NCBI GenBank assembly: GCA_050942625.1
Contig: JBMNNS010000006.1
Location: 1-37,457 of the forward strand
Reading direction: 5' to 3'
DNA: 37,457 bases
Origin: JBMNNS01 sp050942625
GTDB lineage: Bacteria > Bacillota > Dethiobacteria > DTU022 > UBA8154
Part shown: positions 1-6,528 of the stretch, in pieces
Layout: each line of letters starts with the position of its first letter
How positions within the stretch are numbered: the first letter of the stretch is position 1
Program-made: the position numbers and the translations under genes
Notes under the pieces: model-generated
What the model was told of the DNA's origin: nothing
Databases searched by the model: none
The model's input: only the letters and a program-made list of their open reading frames with translations

Positions 1-33
1 TCCAGTGGTCTTGAACCGTCCCTGTCATTCCGA
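1..33. repeat. Fragment of the dispersed MITE/REP-like repeat
   Basis: The first bases read CCAGTGGT then TTGAACCGTCCCTGTCATT. This matches the outer end (CAGTGGT, GAACCGTCCC) of the repeat found in full at about 10.0, 21.6 and 22.5 kb. Only an end is present, cut by the window edge, and it lies directly downstream of the SIMPL gene stop codon. Confidence 0.45.
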
Positions 34-771
34 TTAAAAGTAGAATTCGGCATTTACCCTGGCCATGACTTCTACATCGCCCGGCAGGATGGGTGTAGAC
101 GCCCCTCCTGCCATTTTCATGTTTAAGCTTTCGGCCTCGGCACGGAATGGTGTATAGCTTGAACCCTCTTCCCGGATAGCTTTGATCCCTTTGGTGGTTA
201 TTCCGGCGCTTTTAGCTATGGCATTGGCTTTTGTCATGGCCTGGGCCGTTGCATATTTCAAGGCTTGCAGTTTCAAGGCTTCTGCATTTTCTAATTCAAA
301 CCAAACGGCCAAAACCCTGTTGGCTCCGGCCTTAATAGCGGTATCGATTACATTTCCGGTTTCATTAAGGTTGCGCAGGGTAATATTCAGTTCATTGGAG
401 GCCTTGTAAAGGGTAACATAATTGTCTCTGTTAGCAGGATCGATTGGTTCGTTGTAGCTGTAGACCCGATAGCCACTGGTTTTGAGCTGTTTTTTATCCA
501 GCCCGGATTTTACTAAAGCATTGATAACTGCCTCCATTAGTCTGGCATTTTCTTCTGTTGCCGTTTTAGCTGACTCGTGGGTGGTTTCTACCGCCAGGAC
601 TATCCGGGCCAGGTCCGGCGTTGCTGTAATGACTGCTTCCCCATAGACGCTAATGGTACCTTCTGTTTCTGCGGGATTTGCTTGAACACTGGAAGGGGTG
701 CCTGCCACCATGAAAAATATTGCTGTTAACAGCAACAACCCACTTACTTTTACCATTGTTTTTTTCCGCAC
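34..771 (-). CDS. SIMPL domain (DUF541) secreted protein
   Basis: A 245-residue protein of the SIMPL/DUF541 family (YggE, BP26-like): exported proteins of poorly defined role, linked in some bacteria to oxidative stress or the cell surface. I chose the GTG at 771 because AAAGGAGG sits 7 nt upstream; the open frame extends to 891 but without such a site. Residues 9-26 form a hydrophobic signal core (VSGLLLLTAIFFMVAG) with a likely cleavage after VQA at about 31. The mature part starts with GTISVYGEAVITATPDLARI, the typical SIMPL opening, and continues through the family pattern (VKSGLDKKQLKTSGYRV, then AIAKSAG). The length fits the family. It is monocistronic on the minus strand with its own promoter-like sequence upstream. 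The family assignment is firm; the role is unknown. Confidence 0.88.
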   Translation of the reverse strand: MRKKTMVKVSGLLLLTAIFFMVAGTPSSVQANPAETEGTISVYGEAVITATPDLARIVLAVETTHESAKTATEENARLMEAVINALVKSGLDKKQLKTSGYRVYSYNEPIDPANRDNYVTLYKASNELNITLRNLNETGNVIDTAIKAGANRVLAVWFELENAEALKLQALKYATAQAMTKANAIAKSAGITTKGIKAIREEGSSYTPFRAEAESLNMKMAGGASTPILPGDVEVMARVNAEFYF

Positions 772-844
772 AATAATTCCTCCTTTTATATTTCTAATCC
801 TTAGACGGAGAGGCTGAGGAAAAGGTTCCCAAGGTATGAAAATG

Positions 845-873
845 ATGATACAAGCATATTCTTGCATTAACAA
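845..873 (-). promoter_or_regulatory. Probable sigma-A promoter for the SIMPL gene
   Basis: On the minus strand TTGTTA (868-873) is followed after 17 nt by TATCAT (845-850). It lies about 75 nt upstream of the GTG start at 771. The spacing is ideal, but each hexamer departs from consensus, so this is a prediction. Confidence 0.45.
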
Positions 874-1080
874 ATATTTTGTGGTGCCCAAGAAGGTGAG
901 CCAAGGGCAGGAGGAGGTCTATGAATGTTAATTTCAGTTTTTGTAGGCAGCAACAGGGAATTCCAAAACTTTTTGTGCGGTTTGAAAACTGGGAAAGTGG
1001 TTTCCCTGGCTGAGTGTTATAAACGAAAATTACTGCCGTCCTGGCCGGATAAAAGTAAAAGATTCAGGTAGTGGAAGGGA

Positions 1081-1146
1081 CAGAGAACCTCCAGGGACCA
1101 CTATTCAGAATGACAGGGTTCGGGACTTTTTCGGTCTCGAACCTTC
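1081..1146. repeat. Internally deleted remnant of the dispersed repeat
   Basis: CAGAGAACC, then GACCACTATTCAGAATGACAG, GGGACTTTTTCGGTCTCGAACC. The outer arms match those of the full repeat at 9988-10195 (ATTCAGAATGACAGGGTTC, GGGCTTTTTC), but the centre with the GATCCTTCGCTATCG block is missing. The rest of the roughly 630-bp space between the SIMPL start and the hydrolase gene holds no convincing gene. Confidence 0.55.
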
Positions 1147-1219
1147 TCTGTGATACTTGTACAGGCTCTTCTGGCATGACTTACCATTGCTATGGAATTG
1201 TAATAAAGTATTAAATTTA

Positions 1220-1251
1220 GTTAATAAATTGTTAAGGTTGGTTAATAAATT
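1220..1251 (+). promoter_or_regulatory. Direct repeats GTTAATAAATT spaced 21 bp
   Basis: GTTAATAAATT occurs at 1220-1230 and again at 1241-1251, each followed by further T/G-rich sequence. The 21-bp period is two helical turns, as expected for a tandem protein-binding site on one DNA face. It lies about 150 bp upstream of the LysM/SleB gene. The regulator is unknown and the AT-richness tempers confidence. Confidence 0.35.
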
Positions 1252-1300
1252 TGGGCTGAGCAGGAATAGGGAAACTTGCCATGTTTTAGATTTATTATTT

Positions 1301-1323
1301 ATAATTGTTAACATAACAATTAT
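1301..1323 (+). promoter_or_regulatory. Perfect 10-3-10 palindrome, operator candidate
   Basis: ATAATTGTTA, ACA, TAACAATTAT form a perfect inverted repeat centred at 1312, 80 bp upstream of the LysM/SleB start codon. The short loop and AT-rich sequence suit a dimeric regulator site better than a terminator; no T-tract follows. Confidence 0.45.
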
Positions 1324-1402
1324 TGTTCATCAGGAAAGGGGGTAGAGGTCCCCGCAATTTCTTTCCTGGAACAAATAGGAGGAACAAATAGGAGGTTACA
1401 TA

Positions 1403-2182
1403 ATGTCTAAAACATGGAAGAGGTTTGGGATCGTTTTTTCTTTGGTTATTATAAGTTTTTGTTTTCTTGTTTTTAGCCCAGCAGTAGAGGCAGCTGTCTC
1501 TCATTACGTCGTCCCGGGGGATACACTTTGGCTTTTGGCCCAGAGGTATAATACCACAACGGCGGCCATTATGTCGGACAATAATCTTAGTAGTTCTATT
1601 ATATATCCCGGCCAGGTTCTAAGCATTGCTTCAAGGGTACATACCGTCAGATCTGGTGAAACAATGTGGATTATAGCAAACAATTATGGTGTTGCTCTGC
1701 AACAACTTCTTGCAGCTAATCCGCAAGTGCCAGCAAATTATATTTATCCAGGGCAGAAAATTAATATTCCTGCCGGTAATAGTTCATCCCTGCCATCGAG
1801 GTCAGGTTCTACCTTTTCTCAGCAGGATATTGATCTGCTGGCCCGCCTTGTTCATGCAGAGGCAGCTGGGGAACCCTACATTGGACAAGTTGCAGCGGCA
1901 GCTTCAGTATTGAACAGGATCAAAAGCCCCCTCTACCCCAACACAGTAAGCGGCGTAGTCTACCAGGTTGTTGCCGGCTGTTACCAGTATTCGCCGGTCT
2001 TGGATGGGAGAATTAACCTGCCAGCTAACAGGAGCGCTTACCAGGCAGTTTATGATGCCCTGGCCGGTTGGGATCCTTCCAACGGTGCCCTCGGGTTTTA
2101 TAACCCCGCCAAGACCAGCAACCAGTGGGTGAGGCAGCAGATGGTGACAACAGTGATAGGTAACCATGTATTTTTCCGGTAA
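1403..2182 (+). CDS. LysM-LysM-SleB type cell-wall hydrolase
   Basis: A 259-residue secreted peptidoglycan hydrolase, probably a spore-cortex-lytic (SleB-like) or general cell-wall enzyme. Residues 9-30 are a signal peptide (IVFSLVIISFCFLVFSPAVEA). LysM repeat 1 is about 34-76 (HYVVPGDTLWLLAQRYN ... IYPGQVLSI) and LysM 2 about 80-123 (HTVRSGETMWIIANNYG ... IYPGQKINIPA); these bind glycan. After a Ser-rich linker, residues 141-259 form a hydrolase_2/SleB domain with LARLVHAEAAGEPYIGQVA (probable catalytic Glu at 153) and the NRIKSPLYPNTV and VIGNHVFF stretches. The start has AGGAGG 7-8 nt upstream. SleB proteins of Bacilli usually have one N-terminal peptidoglycan-binding domain; the LysM pair is typical of Clostridia homologues. 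A strong terminator follows, so the gene is a single unit. Confidence 0.93.
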   Translation: MSKTWKRFGIVFSLVIISFCFLVFSPAVEAAVSHYVVPGDTLWLLAQRYNTTTAAIMSDNNLSSSIIYPGQVLSIASRVHTVRSGETMWIIANNYGVALQQLLAANPQVPANYIYPGQKINIPAGNSSSLPSRSGSTFSQQDIDLLARLVHAEAAGEPYIGQVAAAASVLNRIKSPLYPNTVSGVVYQVVAGCYQYSPVLDGRINLPANRSAYQAVYDALAGWDPSNGALGFYNPAKTSNQWVRQQMVTTVIGNHVFFR

Positions 2183-2224
2183 AAAGGTTTTTGGTATGGG
2201 TTCCTGACTTATCAAAAAAGGAAA

Positions 2225-2263
2225 GGGTTAATAAAGGGCGTTATAACGCCCTTTTATTAACCC
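2225..2263 (+). terminator. Long intrinsic terminator after the LysM/SleB gene
   Basis: GGGTTAATAAAGGGCGTTA pairs with TAACGCCCTTTTATTAACCC, a 19-bp stem with one bulged base and almost no loop. It begins 42 nt after the hydrolase stop codon. The inner GGGCGTTATAACGCCCTTTT already makes a good terminator; the outer arms extend it symmetrically, so it could act in both directions. Confidence 0.8.
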
Positions 2264-2288
2264 TTTTAATATTTTTTAAAAGAGATGT

Positions 2289-2315
2289 TAAAGTACTCAC
2301 TTGTATTGACGATAA
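2289..2315 (+). promoter_or_regulatory. Sigma-D (sigma-28) type promoter for the chemoreceptor gene
   Basis: TAAA at 2289-2292, exactly 15 nt, then GACGATAA at 2308-2315. This is one base from the flagellar/chemotaxis sigma-D consensus TAAA-N15-GCCGATAT over its first six positions. It sits about 52 nt before the methyl-accepting chemotaxis gene, the expected target class for this sigma factor. Confidence 0.7.
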
Positions 2316-2367
2316 CTATTTATGGAGGGGTAATTCAATGTTTTAAATTAAAGAGGGGGTATAAATA

Positions 2368-3984
2368 ATGGGAATCAAAAGGCTGTTTTCTGGTAGCATC
2401 AAAAGCAAGATTATTATCATAGGAATTTTACCTGTACTTGTCTTTACACTGCTTCTATTTTGTTTCTTGCTGCCCCGGATAGGCGCCCTTGCCAATGAGC
2501 TTATCCAAAAGACGCTAATGATGAAACTGAACGGGGATATTAACTCAGCCAGCCTGCATTTGGAAAAGTGCTATGGGTCGCTATCCATGCAGGGGGGGCA
2601 GCTTGTTGATGAGTGGGGGATCCCAATTGAAGGCAGGCATGAAATGGTCGATGAGCTGAAAAGGGATTTAAATATTGTTTCTACAATTTTTGTAAGGGAA
2701 AGGGATGACTTCAAGCGAATATCTACAAGCATTATGATGGATAATGGTGAAAGGGCTGTTGGCACCATGTTGGGGCGTGACAGTGCCGCTTATGAACCCA
2801 TCATGAATAAAAAACTTTTTTTCGGTGAAGCGAATATTCTAGGGGACGCTTACCTGACTGCCTATGAACCAATCCTGGAGGATGATGCCATAATAGGGAT
2901 CCTGTTTATCGGTATCCCTCGTGTGGAATGCGATCAGATTGTAGCGGCCGGCACGGCTTCGGTAAAGATTTATATGATCATTTTTGCCATCATTATTATT
3001 TTATTATCCGTGGCATTGGTTACTTTTACGGCTAAGCCTATCATTCATAATATAAAAGAATTGACCGCAATTATCGGTCAGGGCGACCTGAGCGTGGATG
3101 TTTCCGAACATGCCCTGGGTTTAGAGGACGAACTTGGTGATCTGGCCAGGGGGTTTGCTGAGATGCAAAAAAATCTCAGGGAGACTTTTGGTGTAACCAG
3201 AGAAAGTATGGACAGAGTTTATGCCTCTAGTGAGATGCTGGCTTCATCGTCCGAGGAAATGAACGCCGGCCTGGAGGAGGTTTCGGCTTCTGCCAATGAA
3301 TTTGCGGGCAACGCCCAGAATTTAAGCGAAAGCTCGGACGAAATGTATAAACTGGGTATTCAGGTTTCCGAAAAGGCCAAGGGTGGCCAGGAAGCTGTTG
3401 AAAAGGCTGTTTCCCAGATGGAGGAGATCTCCAAAAGTGTTGCCGAACTCCAGGATAACGTTCTTTCTCTGAACAGCGAGGTGGACAAGATTGGAAATAT
3501 AGTAGATACAATCAAAGGTATCGCCGGACAGACCAACCTTCTGGCTCTTAATGCCGCGATCGAAGCTGCCAGGGCCGGTGAGCAGGGCAGGGGTTTTGCA
3601 GTAGTTGCCGAGGAAGTGCGCAAACTTGCCGAACAGTCTGCAACCTCAGCAGAAGAAATAACTGGCATTATTCAATTTGTCCAAAATGGAGCCCAGAATG
3701 TAGCCCAAAAAATGGCCGAAAGCGTGAAGGATGTTGCAGATGGTACTGAAGTTGTTTTTTATGCTGGAGATGTACTTAATTCCATTATCAGTGAAACCCA
3801 GGTAATTGTTGAAAAAATAGAACAGGTAACTGCTATTACCCAGGAAATAAGTTCCGGTAGTGAAGAAGTTTCCGCCGCAGTAGAAGAACAAACTGCAACC
3901 ATGAACGAAATTGCCAGTGCTGCCAATGATCTTCAGGGTTTGGTGGAAATCCTGAACAACGCCGTCGAAAAATTTAAGTTTTAG
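2368..3984 (+). CDS. Methyl-accepting chemotaxis protein (single Cache, HAMP)
   Basis: A 538-residue transmembrane chemoreceptor. Residues about 14-39 form the first membrane segment. About 40-195 is an extracytoplasmic Cache-type sensor of the sCache_3 class, with the signature run from FKRISTSIMM to GERAVGTMLG and then ADAYL-like GDAYLTAYEPI. A second membrane segment lies at about 199-221, followed by HAMP at about 218-272 and a long coiled-coil signalling domain. The CheA/CheW contact hairpin is GIAGQTNLLALNAAIEAARA followed by GEQGRGFAVVAEEVRKLAEQS, essentially consensus. The ligand is unknown; sCache_3 domains often bind small carboxylates, which is only a family expectation. The start has AGAGGGGG 8 nt upstream, and a sigma-D style promoter precedes it, implying co-regulation with motility. 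No C-terminal CheR-binding pentapeptide is seen. Confidence 0.95.
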   Translation: MGIKRLFSGSIKSKIIIIGILPVLVFTLLLFCFLLPRIGALANELIQKTLMMKLNGDINSASLHLEKCYGSLSMQGGQLVDEWGIPIEGRHEMVDELKRDLNIVSTIFVRERDDFKRISTSIMMDNGERAVGTMLGRDSAAYEPIMNKKLFFGEANILGDAYLTAYEPILEDDAIIGILFIGIPRVECDQIVAAGTASVKIYMIIFAIIIILLSVALVTFTAKPIIHNIKELTAIIGQGDLSVDVSEHALGLEDELGDLARGFAEMQKNLRETFGVTRESMDRVYASSEMLASSSEEMNAGLEEVSASANEFAGNAQNLSESSDEMYKLGIQVSEKAKGGQEAVEKAVSQMEEISKSVAELQDNVLSLNSEVDKIGNIVDTIKGIAGQTNLLALNAAIEAARAGEQGRGFAVVAEEVRKLAEQSATSAEEITGIIQFVQNGAQNVAQKMAESVKDVADGTEVVFYAGDVLNSIISETQVIVEKIEQVTAITQEISSGSEEVSAAVEEQTATMNEIASAANDLQGLVEILNNAVEKFKF

Positions 3985-4083
3985 GGGCATCTGTTCCTCC
4001 AGGTTACCGGCGTGGGAGTATGCCAACTTTTTAAACGGTTATAATAAGTAATAACAAAAAACTGTTTAGAAAGGTGGCCTGTA

Positions 4084-4218
4084 GTGGAAGAAGGGATCAT
4101 CGGTATCTGTGAACATTGTGAATGTGAAATTAAAGAGGATGACCTGGGCCTGCAATTTAATGACATTATGCTCTGCAAAAAATGCATGGACGAATATGAT
4201 GGATCCCGGGAAAAATAG
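4084..4218 (+). CDS. 44-residue Cys4 zinc-ribbon-like peptide
   Basis: A very short gene with a GTG start and AAAGGTGG 6 nt upstream. The peptide has two CxxC knuckles (C9-x2-C12 and C31-x2-C34) 18 residues apart, embedded in acidic sequence. That pattern fits a single structural zinc site, as in TraR/DksA-like fingers or Gin/CsfB-type small zinc proteins. It is followed 33 nt later by a terminator, which supports a real transcribed unit, either by read-through from the chemoreceptor gene or on its own. I do not recognise the family; zinc binding is inferred only from the cysteine spacing. Confidence 0.6.
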   Translation: MEEGIIGICEHCECEIKEDDLGLQFNDIMLCKKCMDEYDGSREK

Positions 4219-4250
4219 GATAATTTCAGGGCTTTTAATGCAATAGCTTT

Positions 4251-4285
4251 GGTGTCAGGGGATGGTTCTCCTGGCACCTTTTTTA
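4251..4285 (+). terminator. Intrinsic terminator derived from a REP-like hairpin
   Basis: GGTGTCAGG (4251-4259) pairs with CCTGGCACC (4270-4278), followed by six T. The loop GGATGGTTCT and the left arm match the GGTGTCAGGGGACGGTTCTC end of the dispersed repeat, so a REP-type hairpin appears to be serving as terminator. Confidence 0.75.
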
Positions 4286-4308
4286 TTGAAAATGGGCGTT
4301 TCATGTCA

Positions 4309-4439
4309 TGATAAATGTCTCTCCTCTCATAGGTGACATTTTATCAGAATAAATTCAACATGACATTATCATAGAATAACTACATCATGATAAAATATTT
4401 TGCGCTTTATGGTAGTATCTGATAAAATATGATAAATGG
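4309..4439 (+). promoter_or_regulatory. Cluster of TGATAAAAT-type sites upstream of the DUF3048 gene
   Basis: Six copies of one motif in both orientations lie within 130 bp: TGATAAATGTC (4309), TGACATTTTATCA (4334), TGACATTATCA (4361), TGATAAAATA (4388) and a head-to-tail pair TGATAAAATATGATAAATGG (4420-4439). The first two form a large inverted repeat. The density and shared core TGAYAAAAT/TGACATTTTATCA suggest cooperative binding by one regulator. The last pair overlaps the -10 of a promoter candidate, fitting repression. The regulator is not identified. Confidence 0.5.
4400..4428 (+). promoter_or_regulatory. Sigma-A promoter candidate for the DUF3048 gene
   Basis: TTGCGC (4400-4405), 17 nt, TAAAAT (4423-4428). 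The -10 lies inside the last TGATAAAAT repeat pair. It is about 45 nt upstream of the start codon at 4474. Confidence 0.45.
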
Positions 4440-4473
4440 AAGTTAAGGTGCAAAAATAGCATTTGCTGGAAAC

Positions 4474-5835
4474 ATGCTGGAAAAAAGAGCGGAGAAAAGG
4501 GGTGTTAGAAGGGTGGGGTCTAAAAGAAGAAAGAAACGGGCCCGTATTTATCTTTTATTGGGTGTTGCTGTTTTGCTGGTGTTGTTGGGGAAAATGTTTT
4601 TTACAGGTGGGAAATCGATCTATACGTTTGCCGAACTGAGCGGATTTCAGGTGGGGGAGGTGCAGCGGCTTGTTATCAGAGCAGGTGAAGCCGAAGAGCT
4701 GTTTTTAACCGAGGATCAAGAGGCTATTGCAGAATTTTTTGATATTCTGGCCCCATTGACCTTCAAGAAGGAAAAGGAAAGGGGATCCTGGCCTGATCGG
4801 CAATACACGGCAGAACTTTCCCTGGATGAAGGAAATTTTCTACGCCTTGGTTTTGCCGGAGAGGCAGTCAGCCTGACTTTTTATGAGCAGGGCCGCAAAG
4901 ACCGGGAGGAAAAATATAGTGTTAGTCCCGATGTTACTGCCCAACTGGAAGCTTATTTTAACAGCGCTGTATTACAGGATGGAAAACCTGCCGTAATAAC
5001 ACGCCGGGAAATTGAACCCGCCCTTTGCGTTGTCATAAACAATTACCCGGAGTCCCGTCCCTCTTCCGGGCTGCAGAAGGCTGCTATCGTTTACGAATTT
5101 CTCGTAGAGGGGGGCACTACCCGTTACCTGGCAGTCTTTAAAGAGAAGTTTGAAGAAAATTTTGAGATAGGGCCTATCCGGAGTTTAAGGCCATATTTAG
5201 CTGTCCAGTCCCTGGAGCACGGCGGCATCGTCGCCCATAGTGGGTATTCCGGCCGCACGAAGGAGATGATCAGGGGCCTGGGATTATTCGAAATTACAGA
5301 TATGGGAGACAACTTCTGGCGGGATCGCACACGAAAGGCCCCTCATAACCTTTATACCAGCATCGATAATCTTTACCGCATTGCTGCGGATAAAATTAAA
5401 GAAACGGAGCATACTTACCATCTGGGCGATGAAAAAAAGGGTGATGGCGATAATGACAATGACGGCGATGGGGAAGGAACCGCGATTTCAGTTAATTATT
5501 CAGCACATAACAAAGTAAGTTATACTTATGACAAAGAAAAGAATGTTTACCTGCGCTACATAAATGAAAAAGCCCATTCCGATCGGGAGACGGGCAAGCA
5601 GTATTTTGCCGACAGGGTCATTCTCCAAGCAGTTACCCACAAGAACATCCCCGGTCCGGAAGGGCTGGTTGATATTGATCTGGGCGGCTCCGGCAAGGGG
5701 ACGCTCTATGAGGGTGGGTGTAAGTACAATATTACTTGGGAAAAAAAGGGCCATAGTACAAATTATTATTATGCCAGCGGCGACCCGGTTAAGCCCATAT
5801 CCGGTACCACCTGGATACAGATCGTCAGGCCCTAA
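4474..5835 (+). CDS. DUF3048 domain (YerB-like) membrane-anchored protein
   Basis: A 453-residue protein with a very basic N-terminus (residues 1-24), one membrane anchor (about 25-45, ARIYLLLGVAVLLVLLGKMF) and a large extracytoplasmic part. From about residue 170 it matches the DUF3048 family of Bacillus YerB: LCVVINNYPESRPSSGLQKA, IVYEFLVEGGTTRYLAVF, the IGPIRSLRPYL stretch and HNLYTS. The function of the family is not established. Between about 325 and 340 lies an Asp/Asn/Gly/Glu-rich loop (GDGDNDNDGDGEG) that may be a disordered linker or bind calcium. No good ribosome site precedes the ATG at 4474; an in-frame GTG 13 codons later has GGAGAAAAGGGG about 10 nt upstream and is a real alternative. 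YerB is usually a lipoprotein; here a transmembrane helix replaces the lipobox. Confidence 0.85.
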   Translation: MLEKRAEKRGVRRVGSKRRKKRARIYLLLGVAVLLVLLGKMFFTGGKSIYTFAELSGFQVGEVQRLVIRAGEAEELFLTEDQEAIAEFFDILAPLTFKKEKERGSWPDRQYTAELSLDEGNFLRLGFAGEAVSLTFYEQGRKDREEKYSVSPDVTAQLEAYFNSAVLQDGKPAVITRREIEPALCVVINNYPESRPSSGLQKAAIVYEFLVEGGTTRYLAVFKEKFEENFEIGPIRSLRPYLAVQSLEHGGIVAHSGYSGRTKEMIRGLGLFEITDMGDNFWRDRTRKAPHNLYTSIDNLYRIAADKIKETEHTYHLGDEKKGDGDNDNDGDGEGTAISVNYSAHNKVSYTYDKEKNVYLRYINEKAHSDRETGKQYFADRVILQAVTHKNIPGPEGLVDIDLGGSGKGTLYEGGCKYNITWEKKGHSTNYYYASGDPVKPISGTTWIQIVRP

Positions 5836-5876
5836 CCTGGTGTTTAGCAAATAATATTATCAGGAAGGGGGGAAAA

Positions 5877-6194
5877 ATGGAATATAGTAAAGTTATAAAG
5901 CTGGTTGATTATGTTTCTTATCAGGACGGCGCTGTAGTAAGCAAGGAAATAATTAAAAAAGAGACTGGCACGGTTACATTATTTGCATTCGACGCCGGTC
6001 AAGGACTGAGTGAACATAAAGCACCATTTGATGCTCTTGTAAATGTTCTTGATGGGAAGGTAGAAATTACGATATCCGGAGAACCCTATTTGCTTAATAA
6101 GGGTGATACAATTATCATGCCGGCAAATGAGCCTCATGCTCTTAAGGCAGTTGAAAAGTTTAAAATGATGCTGGTAATGATTAGATCTAAATAG
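5877..6194 (+). CDS. Single-domain cupin protein
   Basis: A 105-residue small beta-barrel (cupin_2). Motif 1 is around G43-LSEHKAPFDALVNVLDGKVEI with H47, and motif 2 is KGDTIIMPANEPHAL with H87. Only two of the usual three motif-1 His/Glu ligands are visible, so metal binding is uncertain. AGGAAGGGGGG lies 5 nt upstream of the ATG. It follows the DUF3048 gene by 41 nt and may be co-transcribed. Small cupins of this type bind ligands or act on small molecules; no substrate can be assigned. Confidence 0.85.
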   Translation: MEYSKVIKLVDYVSYQDGAVVSKEIIKKETGTVTLFAFDAGQGLSEHKAPFDALVNVLDGKVEITISGEPYLLNKGDTIIMPANEPHALKAVEKFKMMLVMIRSK

Positions 6195-6213
6195 GGGTGA
6201 ATGCTGATTAAGT

Positions 6214-6241
6214 ACCGGGCTAAAATATAGCCCGGTTTTTG
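6214..6241 (+). terminator. Bidirectional intrinsic terminator
   Basis: ACCGGGCTA (6214-6222) pairs with TAGCCCGGT (6228-6236), followed by T5. It sits between the cupin gene (+) and the convergent small membrane-peptide gene (-). On the minus strand the reverse hairpin abuts the stop codon at 6242, but the sequence beyond it has no clear T-run. Confidence 0.8.
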
Positions 6242-6427
6242 TTACCGGCCTTTTTCAGGAGATAAAAACTTATTCAATGTGCCCAAAAATATATGGGCCA
6301 GGCCGAATCCAGTGAGGATGTTGCCAAACCTGCCACCAACAAACTTGCCTATCCCGGCGGTTAAACCGCCCACACCGATTAGCACCTTGCTGGTGGTGCT
6401 TACTTTTCTTTTGACAAACAATAGCAT
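6242..6427 (-). CDS. Small glycine-rich membrane peptide
   Basis: A 61-residue peptide: a basic N-terminus, then a Gly-rich apolar core (KVLIGVGGLTAGIGKFVGGR, GNILTGFGLAHIFLGTLN) and a charged tail. It could span the membrane once or twice. GGGGGTGA precedes the ATG at 6427 with short spacing; a TTG two codons later would have better spacing. It is not recognised as a named family. Support comes from the composition, the ribosome-binding sequence and the shared terminator. Confidence 0.5.
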   Translation of the reverse strand: MLLFVKRKVSTTSKVLIGVGGLTAGIGKFVGGRFGNILTGFGLAHIFLGTLNKFLSPEKGR

Positions 6428-6528
6428 TCACCCCCATAACTATTGTTCCATATTTACGGGGTTATTATCACATTATTTAGAGAAATTTAGTTAGGCATCG
6501 TGGTGACGTTTCGGTTGGCACCCCTCCC

